Positions 41,182-46,554 of a stretch of 46,554 nucleotides of DNA are shown in pieces. The notes beneath the pieces were generated by a model. The model was given only the letters and a program-made list of their open reading frames with translations, was not told the origin of the DNA and did not search any database. The stretch spans positions 1-46,554 of the forward strand of contig JBJHAX010000016.1 in assembly GCA_050480705.1 (NCBI GenBank), in the 5' to 3' direction. The translations under genes and the position numbers were made by a program. This DNA comes from JBJHAX01 sp050480705. Lineage in GTDB: Bacteria; Actinomycetota; Nitriliruptoria; Nitriliruptorales; Nitriliruptoraceae. Position 1 is the first letter of the stretch. Each line of letters opens with the position of its first letter.

Positions 41182-41238
41182 TCGGTTCGGCGTCCACGCC
41201 GCTGATCGGTTCGGCGTCCACGCCGCTGATCGGTTCGG
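41167..41238 (+). repeat. Three perfect tandem copies of a 24-bp unit at the ffh 3' end
   Basis: Unit CGTCCACGCCGCTGATCGG followed by TTCGG, repeated at 41167-41190, 41191-41214 and 41215-41238 with no mismatch. The first copy contains the last ffh codons and its TGA; the others are non-coding. The rpsP -10 box begins 20 nt after the last copy. Confidence 0.95.
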
Positions 41239-41257
41239 CGTGACCACATCGCTCCGA

Positions 41258-41263
41258 TAGGCT
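41258..41263 (+). promoter_or_regulatory. Putative -10 box of the rpsP operon
   Basis: TAGGCT, 162 nt before rpsP, with TTCGGC (41234-41239, 18-nt spacer) as a poor -35 formed by the last copy of the tandem repeat. The predicted leader is about 155 nt and holds no supported gene. Confidence 0.4.
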
Positions 41264-41424
41264 TGTCGCATTCGCGCGCTCGGGACTTCGTCCCCTCGCG
41301 CATGACCACCAGCGTTCCTCCGCCCCGTCGCCGCCGCCCCAAGTTCGCGACACTGGATGTCGGGGTACGGGATCGCCAGTCCGGTGTGCGTCGCACCCGG
41401 CATCGTGTCGAGGACATCGAACAC

Positions 41425-41856
41425 ATGGCTGTCAAGCTTCGTCTCCGCCGTGAGGGCACGGTCAAGCGCCCCCACTATCGCGTGGTCGCCGCGGATTCCC
41501 GCTCGCCCCGCGACGGCAGGTTCATCGAGATCATCGGCGACTACCACCCGTTGGAGGAGCCCTCCGCCATCCGCATCGACGAGGAGCGTGCGCTGCATTG
41601 GCTGCGCAACGGCGCTCAGCCGAGTTCTGCTGTCGAGAAGCTGCTGCGCATCACCGGTGTGTGGGAGCAGTTCAAGCCGGGTGACGCGCCAGCACGCGAG
41701 CGTTCGGAACGCAAACCGAAGCTCTCCAAGAAGGCGCGCGCGAAAGCGGCTGAAGCGGCCGAGTCGAGCGCGCCAGCGCCGAAAGAACCGGCCGACGACG
41801 TGCCGGCGGACGACGCGGACAGTGCAGGCGACGACGCCGGGGAGGACAAGGCATGA
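41425..41856 (+). CDS. rpsP: 30S ribosomal protein S16 with acidic C-terminal tail
   Basis: Small-subunit protein; 143 aa. The core is MAVKLRLRREGTVKRPHYRVVAADSRSPRDG... through ALHWLRNGAQPSSAVEKLLR. A further ~60 residues form first a basic then an acidic Ala/Asp-rich tail, a known actinobacterial trait. ATG 41425 has GAGGA about 10 nt upstream; the in-frame upstream extension (from 41263) does not look like S16. ATGA overlap couples it to the KH gene, giving the order rpsP-khpA-rimM-trmD. Confidence 0.96.
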   Translation: MAVKLRLRREGTVKRPHYRVVAADSRSPRDGRFIEIIGDYHPLEEPSAIRIDEERALHWLRNGAQPSSAVEKLLRITGVWEQFKPGDAPARERSERKPKLSKKARAKAAEAAESSAPAPKEPADDVPADDADSAGDDAGEDKA

Positions 41857-42089
41857 GGGCGGCAGAGGTCCTTGAGTTCGTCGCCAAGCAACTCGTCGAC
41901 AACCCTGACGATGTCCGTGTCGAGGTCGATGAAGACGGCGACGAGACGGTCCTCGAATTGCACGTTCACGACGACGACCTCGGCAAGGTCATCGGTAAGC
42001 GTGGGCGCACGGCCAAGGCGTTGCGTACCGTGGTCCGTGCCGCTGCTGCGCTGGACGACGTCAACGTCAACGTCGAGATCGTCGATTAG
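41853..42089 (+). CDS. khpA: KH-domain RNA-binding protein KhpA
   Basis: A 78-aa single KH domain protein. The GxxG RNA-contact loop is in DLGKVIGKRGRTAKALRTVV. KhpA pairs with KhpB/EloR in many bacteria to bind RNAs and affect cell elongation; the partner is not in the window. ATG 41853 overlaps the rpsP TGA. It lies in the usual rpsP-rimM gap seen also in M. tuberculosis (Rv2908c). Confidence 0.92.
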   Translation: MRAAEVLEFVAKQLVDNPDDVRVEVDEDGDETVLELHVHDDDLGKVIGKRGRTAKALRTVVRAAAALDDVNVNVEIVD

Positions 42090-42149
42090 GCACACGCGCT
42101 CGGCGTGCCAGCCGTTCGCGGGCGACGTTTCAGCTCCGCGGGAGGTGAC

Positions 42150-42701
42150 GTGCCGGTCGATCGGGTGACCATCGGCCGTGTGGTCAAGCCGCACGGCCTG
42201 CGCGGCGAGGTCGTCGTCGAGGTGCTCTCTGACGTGCCTGGCCGGTTCGACGCTGGCGTCGAGGTGTCCGTCGGCGGGCGCAGGGCCGTGATCGCTTCGA
42301 GTCGCCCTCACCAGTCGCGAATGCTCGTGCGTTTCGACCATGTCGGCGACCGTGACGCAGCCGAGGCGCTGCGTGGCCAGGTGCTGGAAGCCGAGCCGCT
42401 CGACGAGGACGATCATCCGACCTACTTCGCGCACGAACTCGTCGGCATGCAGGTCGTCGGCGAGAACGGCGAGGCTCTGGGTGTCGTCGCGACGCTCATC
42501 GAACTGCCGGCGGCGGCCGGCTACGACCTGCTCGAAGTTTCCCGGGACGACGGCCCGGACTGGATGCTTCCGGCCGCGGACGACCTCGTCGTTGCTGAAC
42601 CGGGCGACGACGGCGTGGTCAGGCTCCGCCTGGTATCGCCACCCGAAGGGCTGGTGGACGCCGTGCCCGGTGATGCCGACAATCGGCAACGGGGCGGGTA
42701 G
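42150..42701 (+). CDS. rimM: Ribosome maturation factor RimM
   Basis: Assists 30S head assembly by binding S19; 183 aa. VTIGRVVKPHGLRGEVVVEVLSD is the standard N-terminus (RimM N beta-barrel). The PRC-barrel half begins near HPTYFAHELVGMQVV and ends DGVVRLRLVSPPEGLVD. GTG 42150 has GGAGG 4 nt upstream. The stop TAG is directly followed by the trmD ATG with no spacer. Confidence 0.94.
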   Translation: MPVDRVTIGRVVKPHGLRGEVVVEVLSDVPGRFDAGVEVSVGGRRAVIASSRPHQSRMLVRFDHVGDRDAAEALRGQVLEAEPLDEDDHPTYFAHELVGMQVVGENGEALGVVATLIELPAAAGYDLLEVSRDDGPDWMLPAADDLVVAEPGDDGVVRLRLVSPPEGLVDAVPGDADNRQRGG

Positions 42702-43511
42702 ATGACCAGCCCTCGCATCGACGTCCTCACGATCTTCCCGGCATGGTTCGACGGTCCGTTCTCCACATCGTTGCTGGGCCGAGCGATCGGGTCAGGGCTG
42801 CTGGACGTGCGCGTCCACGACCTGCGCCGTTGGGGGGTCGACCGCCACGGGTCGGTCGATGACGCCCCATACGGGGGCGGCGCGGGAATGGTCATGCGGG
42901 CCGACGTGATCGTCGATGCTGCGGAAGCGGTCTGGAATGACGACGCGGACAGCGGCGCGACAGATGCCGCAGGCGGTGACGCCCGCGACGGCCACGTGCC
43001 GGCAGAGAGTCGCGTCGTCGCGGGTGGGCCGCGCCCGCGCACGCTGTTGTTCACTCCGCGAGGGCGCCCGTTCACCCAGCGAATGGCCGCCGAGCTGTCC
43101 ACCGAGGCGCGTCTCGTACTCATCTGTGGGCGCTACGAAGGCATCGACGAGCGGGCGCACGAACTCGTCGCGACCGACGAGGTCTCGATCGGCGACTACG
43201 TGCTGTTCGGCGGCGAGGCGGCTGCCGCCGTCGTCGTCGAGAGCGTGGCGCGCCTCATCGACGGGGTGGTGGGCAACGAAGCGTCACCGGCCGAAGAATC
43301 CTTCAGCGAAGGACTGCTGGAGCATCCGCACTACACCCGGCCGGCGATGGTGCGGGGCCTCGGCGTCCCCGAGGTGCTGACGTCGGGTGATCACGCTGCG
43401 GTCGCCACATGGCGTCGGCAGAGGTCGCTCGAGCTGACGCGGCGGCGCCGACCGGATCTGCTGGACCCTTCAGGAGAGCTGCGAGGAGACCTCGACGACC
43501 GCCCGGGTTGA
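42702..43511 (+). CDS. trmD: tRNA (guanine(37)-N1)-methyltransferase TrmD
   Basis: SPOUT methyltransferase modifying G37 next to the anticodon, preventing frameshifts; 269 aa. IDVLTIFPAWFDGPFSTSLLGRAI, APYGGGAGMVMRADVI, LICGRYEGIDERAHE and DEVSIGDYVLFGGEAAA make the trefoil-knot SAM site. Around residues 77-105 an Asp/Gly/Ala-rich insert (NDDADSGATDAAGGDARDGHV) is longer than in E. coli. Its stop overlaps the -35 box of rplS. Confidence 0.95.
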   Translation: MTSPRIDVLTIFPAWFDGPFSTSLLGRAIGSGLLDVRVHDLRRWGVDRHGSVDDAPYGGGAGMVMRADVIVDAAEAVWNDDADSGATDAAGGDARDGHVPAESRVVAGGPRPRTLLFTPRGRPFTQRMAAELSTEARLVLICGRYEGIDERAHELVATDEVSIGDYVLFGGEAAAAVVVESVARLIDGVVGNEASPAEESFSEGLLEHPHYTRPAMVRGLGVPEVLTSGDHAAVATWRRQRSLELTRRRRPDLLDPSGELRGDLDDRPG

Positions 43512-43537
43512 CCCTTTCGTCGCAGTGGCCGTATCCT
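43508..43537 (+). promoter_or_regulatory. Promoter of rplS
   Basis: TTGACC (43508-43513), 18-nt spacer, TATCCT (43532-43537): the best -35/-10 pair seen in the window. The -35 overlaps the trmD stop codon. It yields a leader of about 150 nt before ATG 43698. Confidence 0.68.
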
Positions 43538-43697
43538 CAGCGCCGACCCGAACGTGTGGTCTCCTCCCCGTCGCTGGACCGCAGCTGGGGACGTCAGACG
43601 CCGCGCCGCCGGTGCGGTACCTCATCGGCTCCGTCCGGTCGTGCGCGCTGCACGACGACGGGACGCGCACCCACCTGCGAACATGGAAGCGCCCAGC

Positions 43698-44051
43698 ATG
43701 AACAAGGTCGATCTTGTCGAGCAGTCGCGGCTTCGCGACGACATTCCGGATTTCCGGCCCGGTGACACGGTCAAAGTCCACGTCCGCGTGGTCGAAGGGT
43801 CTCGGTCACGGATCCAGGTGTTCGAGGGCGTCGTGATCGCACGACGTGGCGGGGGGCTGCGTGAGACGTTCACCGTGCGCAAGATCAGCTTCGGCGTCGG
43901 CGTCGAGCGGACGTTCCCGTTGCACAGTCCCGTCATCGACCACATCGAGGTCGAGCGTCGTGGGCGGGTCCGGCGCGCAAAGCTCTATTACCTGCGCGAC
44001 CGCGTCGGCAAGAAGGCGCGGATCAAGGAACGCCGCGACGTCGACGCCTGA
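43698..44051 (+). CDS. rplS: 50S ribosomal protein L19
   Basis: Large-subunit protein at the 30S-50S interface; 117 aa. SRLRDDIPDFRPGDTVKVHVRVVEGSRSRIQVFEG and GVGVERTFPLHSPVIDHIEVERRGRVRRAKLYYLR are L19. ATG 43698 gives the normal N-terminus (MNKVDLVEQS) with GGAAG 8 nt upstream; ATG 43683 is in frame and would add five residues but has no ribosome site. It has its own promoter and long leader, separate from rpsP-trmD. Confidence 0.95.
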   Translation: MNKVDLVEQSRLRDDIPDFRPGDTVKVHVRVVEGSRSRIQVFEGVVIARRGGGLRETFTVRKISFGVGVERTFPLHSPVIDHIEVERRGRVRRAKLYYLRDRVGKKARIKERRDVDA

Positions 44052-44122
44052 TCCCGGTTCGACCGGCCGATCACGCGACACCACACCGGATGGGGGTGCA
44101 GGGTCGACGCCGGGTCCGGGGA

Positions 44123-44128
44123 TAGGCT
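44123..44128 (+). promoter_or_regulatory. Putative -10 box of lepB, near-leaderless
   Basis: TAGGCT, 9 nt before ATG 44138, so the mRNA would start within a few bases of the start codon. No ribosome-binding site is seen. Confidence 0.45.
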
Positions 44129-44137
44129 GGTGCGAAT

Positions 44138-45721
44138 ATGGCGAGCACCGGTGACGAGCGATCCCACGATCCGCTGTCCGACCTGTGGTCGGCCCTCGAG
44201 GAGTACGAAGAATTCGTCTCCGCGCTGCGGCCCGGCGCCTCGGACGTCGCGGTATCCGACACCCCGAGCAGTGATACGGCACCGGCCGCCAATGACGGCG
44301 ATGCGCCGATCGGCGTCGGTGCGACACGCGACAAGCCGGCTTCCTCTCCAGCGACCACCGGCCCGGACGCGGCGTCGCAGCAGCCCCCGGCCCGGTCGCG
44401 CGAACATCAGCAGGGCGTCGCGGGCCAACGCGACAGGGATCCCTCTGATGCCCGCAACGGTGCGCGTGGTTCCGCAAGTGCTGCCGCCGACGCCCCACGC
44501 ACGGCGACGCCGGCGCGGCCTCGGCACGCGCCGGCACCAGCTGTGGCACCGGTCGCCGAGGAGGAGACACCGGTCCATCTCGACGCGGAGATCACCCTCC
44601 CGCAGGTGCCGTCCGCAACGGATCGTCGGGCCGCTCAGAGTCCACGACCCGCACCGTCGACGGCCGCTGACGAATCGGATGCCGCCGTACCGTCCAGGAA
44701 GGTGCGTCCGGCGCCGACGGCCGAGTCGCCCGGCTGGCGACCAGTCCCGACGTCGGAATCTCCCGGTTGGCGGCCCGTGCGGCGTGACCTGCAGGCCGAC
44801 CTTCCCCGCTCGATCGCTGCGACAGCACACGATCCGGCGACCGGGAGGAGTGCCGATGCCCGTCCAGCCTCGGAAAGCTCGGCAGCCCTGGCACGTCGCT
44901 CCGCTGTTCGTGACGTCGACGTGGGCGAACCCGGCACTGCCCGCAGCGCGACGCGCATCGACGGTCCTGGCGTGACCGACGACGGTGCATCGACGCCTGA
45001 GGGTCGCGATGGCCGCGGCTACACGCTTGGCATGTTCCGCTCATCGGGCGGTGACAAGCGCGGGGGATTCCTGCGGGAGTTGCCGGTGCTGCTGGTCGTT
45101 GCGCTCATCCTCGCGTTTCTGTTGCGGACGTTCGTCGTGCAGGTCTTCTACATCCCCTCGAGCTCGATGGAGCCCACGCTTCAGGTGGACGACCGCATGG
45201 TCGTCGAGAAGATCACCTACCGGTTCCGCGAACCTCAGCGCGGCGAGATCGTGGTGTTCGAAGGCGCGCAACTGGGAGTGTCGGTCGGCGAGTCCAGCAC
45301 CGTGGATCGGGCTGTGCGTGGTGTCGGTCAGTTCCTAGGGATCGTGCCCGCGTCCGCCCGTGACTTCGTCAAGCGTGTCATCGGGTTGCCGGGTGACGAG
45401 ATCGAACTCGTCGACGGGCAGGTGTTCGTGAACGGCGCGGCGATCGCCGAGCCCTACGTCGTGTTCGGCGACGACGACAACTTCGGCCCTGTCGCTGTGC
45501 CCGACGGGCAGCTGTTCTTCCTCGGCGACAATCGGCCCAACTCGTCGGACTCGCGCCGTTCGCTCGGCTTCGTGGCGATCGATGACGTCGTCGGTCGGGC
45601 AGCGGTCATCATCTGGCCTCCGTCCAACACCGCACGGCTGACGACGGTTCGGCACGACGCCGCGAAGGAACTGAGGGCCTCGGCCGATGCGCTCGAGGCA
45701 GCGATTCGTCCGTCACGCTGA
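44138..45721 (+). CDS. lepB: Signal peptidase I LepB with a long low-complexity N-terminal extension
   Basis: Removes signal peptides from exported proteins; 527 aa, about twice a typical signal peptidase I. The last ~210 residues are the enzyme: membrane segment 315-333 (LPVLLVVALILAFLLRTFV), nucleophile Ser343 in YIPSSSMEPTL, general-base Lys412 in DFVKRVIGLPGDEIE, then FFLGDNRPNSSDSR. Residues 1-314 are rich in Ala, Pro, Ser, Asp and Arg, probably disordered and cytoplasmic, with an 11-residue tandem repeat, PT(A/S)ESPGWRPV, at 193-214. The near-leaderless promoter supports ATG 44138, so the extension appears to be expressed. It ends 10 nt from the convergent rnhB. Confidence 0.92.
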   Translation: MASTGDERSHDPLSDLWSALEEYEEFVSALRPGASDVAVSDTPSSDTAPAANDGDAPIGVGATRDKPASSPATTGPDAASQQPPARSREHQQGVAGQRDRDPSDARNGARGSASAAADAPRTATPARPRHAPAPAVAPVAEEETPVHLDAEITLPQVPSATDRRAAQSPRPAPSTAADESDAAVPSRKVRPAPTAESPGWRPVPTSESPGWRPVRRDLQADLPRSIAATAHDPATGRSADARPASESSAALARRSAVRDVDVGEPGTARSATRIDGPGVTDDGASTPEGRDGRGYTLGMFRSSGGDKRGGFLRELPVLLVVALILAFLLRTFVVQVFYIPSSSMEPTLQVDDRMVVEKITYRFREPQRGEIVVFEGAQLGVSVGESSTVDRAVRGVGQFLGIVPASARDFVKRVIGLPGDEIELVDGQVFVNGAAIAEPYVVFGDDDNFGPVAVPDGQLFFLGDNRPNSSDSRRSLGFVAIDDVVGRAAVIIWPPSNTARLTTVRHDAAKELRASADALEAAIRPSR

Positions 45722-45731
45722 CACCCTGCCG

Positions 45732-46415
45732 TCAGGGGTGCGCCGCCTGCAGGTCCTCGTCGTCGAACAGCCGGGGTTCGAGCAGTTGCGCGATCGGTCG
45801 CCACGAGCGGCGATGCAGTTCACACGGGCCGAGCTCTGCCAGCGCCCGGCGGTGCTCGGGCGTCGGGTATCCCTTGTTGGACGCGAAGGAGTACCCGGGG
45901 TGCGTTGTGTCGGCCGCAACGAGTAACCGGTCGCGGGCGACCTTCGCGACGATCGAAGCGGCGGCGATCGAACTGCTGCGTGCATCGCCGCGCACGATCG
46001 TCTCGTTGACGGTGCCGCGGTCGTGCGCGAAGTCCCAGTTGCCGTCCAGAAGCAGCGTGTCCGGCTCGACAGCGAGCGCGTCGAGTGCCCGCGACGCGGC
46101 GAGGCGCAGCGCTGCGCTCAATCCGAACTGGTCGATCTCGAGCTGGCTCGCGTGGCCGATGGCGACCGACACCGCTCGGCGTTGCAGCCGCTCGGCGACG
46201 CGTTCCCGCTCGCTGGCCGTGAGGATCTTCGAGTCGCGCACGCCGTTGACGCGGCGGTCAGGTGCGAGGACGACCGCGCCGACGGTGAGCGGCCCCGCCC
46301 AGGCGCCCCGCCCAACTTCGTCGAGGCCCGCGACGCACCGTCCCTGATCCCAGTGGGCGCGTTCGCGGGAGGTCCCCGGCGCGGGGGTACGTCGCGTGGT
46401 GTGGGTGTTGGCCAT
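45732..46415 (-). CDS. rnhB: Ribonuclease HII
   Basis: Cleaves RNA in RNA-DNA hybrids, removing ribonucleotides from DNA; 227 aa. VAGLDEVGRGAWAGPLTVGAVVL carries catalytic D32 and E33; VRDSKILTASERERV and DRGTVNETIVRGDARSSSIAAASIVAKVARD follow, and SNKGYPTPEHRRAL is the C-terminal motif. It follows lepB in the actinobacterial order but is inverted here. ATG 46415 is used; a -10-like TAACGT lies at 46432-46427. Complete, no oddities. Confidence 0.95.
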   Translation of the reverse strand: MANTHTTRRTPAPGTSRERAHWDQGRCVAGLDEVGRGAWAGPLTVGAVVLAPDRRVNGVRDSKILTASERERVAERLQRRAVSVAIGHASQLEIDQFGLSAALRLAASRALDALAVEPDTLLLDGNWDFAHDRGTVNETIVRGDARSSSIAAASIVAKVARDRLLVAADTTHPGYSFASNKGYPTPEHRRALAELGPCELHRRSWRPIAQLLEPRLFDDEDLQAAHP

Positions 46416-46426
46416 CGTGTCCTGCC

Positions 46427-46432
46427 ACGTTA
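46427..46432 (-). promoter_or_regulatory. Putative -10 box of rnhB
   Basis: TAACGT on the minus strand, 11 nt before the rnhB ATG. No clear -35. Confidence 0.3.
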
Positions 46433-46437
46433 GCTTG

Positions 46438-46456
46438 GATTCCCGTACAGGGAATC
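46438..46456. terminator. Inverted repeat between rnhB and the gene at the window edge
   Basis: GATTCCC and GGGAATC, 7 bp, around a 5-nt centre. On the minus strand it comes 5 nt after the stop of the partial gene, as expected for a terminator; it could also be an operator for rnhB. Confidence 0.4.
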
Positions 46457-46461
46457 GGCCC

Positions 46462-46554
46462 CTACGTGGGGTTGGGGGGTCCGATCTCGATGGTGAGGGT
46501 GCGGTCGTTCCACCAGGGGATGGTGATCGGGGGGATCTTGGCGGTGCGCAGCAC
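46462..46554 (-). CDS. 3' end of an unrecognised gene, cut by the window edge
   Basis: Thirty codons and a TAG read into the window from its right edge on the minus strand (ending ...TIPWWNDRTLTIEIGPPNPT). All but one of the sense codons end in G or C, the third-position bias of the real genes here, so it is probably coding. A hairpin follows its stop. Too little is visible to name a family. Confidence 0.45.
   Translation of the reverse strand: MLRTAKIPPITIPWWNDRTLTIEIGPPNPT

Noticed and set aside
39235..41598. 787-codon minus-strand frame with repeats of TPNRSAAW
   Set aside because: Antisense to ffh and ftsY; the peptide repeat is only the reverse reading of the 24-bp DNA repeat.
1..46554. 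CRISPR arrays, insertion sequences, integrase or phage genes
   Set aside because: No regularly spaced repeats, terminal inverted repeats with a transposase, or integrase/phage motifs were seen; the only tandem repeat has no spacers.

Overview
The window is a GC-rich (roughly two-thirds or more G+C) bacterial chromosome segment packed with housekeeping genes. The gene content points to Actinomycetota, probably a lineage outside the well-known Mycobacterium/Streptomyces groups. The clues are PurB and DapD of actinobacterial type, a CofC/FbiD gene for coenzyme F420, a SepIVA/DivIVA-like coiled-coil gene, frequent GTG starts, stop/start overlaps, and putative leaderless promoters. From cofC to rnhB the gene order follows, from memory, the Mycobacterium tuberculosis Rv2983-Rv2902c block (fbiD-gpsA-ddl ... 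recG-rsmD-coaD ... rnc-fpg-smc-ftsY-ffh-rpsP-KH-rimM-trmD-rplS-lepB-rnhB). I see no prophage, insertion sequence, CRISPR array or rRNA, and base and codon use look uniform.

Layout. 1-6180: a structured leader, then cimA, an FAH-family hydrolase, purB and gltX on the + strand (the last three overlap by 4 nt), followed by tRNA-Gln(CTG) and tRNA-Glu(CTC). 6230-7370: two minus-strand genes, a DUF411 lipoprotein and an OsmC protein. 7427-12592: lysine/diaminopimelate genes on the minus strand, dapD-dapE-comB as one coupled unit and dapC further on, with a DUF368 membrane protein gene on the + strand between them. 12793-18394: tyrA, a membrane-anchored beta-propeller protein (minus), serB with an unrecognised downstream gene, a divergent cold-shock-domain protein (minus) and a LapA-like protein. 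18471-23126: cofC (minus), gpsA with a CPT-like P-loop protein, an MFE2-type SDR (minus), ddl, rpmB (minus). 23436-31369: fakA-recG, SDR-oligopeptidase B-rsmD-coaD. 31487-34623: sepIVA-like, DUF177, rpmF, rnc and a divergent Fpg homologue. 34799-45721: smc, ftsY, ffh, then rpsP-khpA-rimM-trmD, rplS, lepB. rnhB is on the minus strand, and the last 93 bases are the 3' end of another minus-strand frame.

Functional themes: amino-acid synthesis (isoleucine via citramalate; DAP/lysine; tyrosine; serine), cell-wall precursors (DAP and D-Ala-D-Ala), translation (gltX, two tRNAs, L28, L32, S16, L19, RimM, TrmD, RsmD), SRP-dependent export (Ffh, FtsY, LepB), chromosome maintenance (Smc, RecG, RNase III, RNase HII), CoA and F420 synthesis, and fatty-acid kinase.

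Most likely to be new: an Fpg/Nei-family protein in the conserved rnc-smc slot that has lost nearly all catalytic and lesion-recognition residues (33784-34623); an unrecognised protein co-transcribed with serB (16797-17597); a P-loop protein and an SDR each lacking a hallmark lysine; signal peptidase I with a 314-residue low-complexity N-terminus; and a structured, isoleucine-codon-containing leader before cimA. None of these is an obvious new multi-gene system; the window is mainly core genome.
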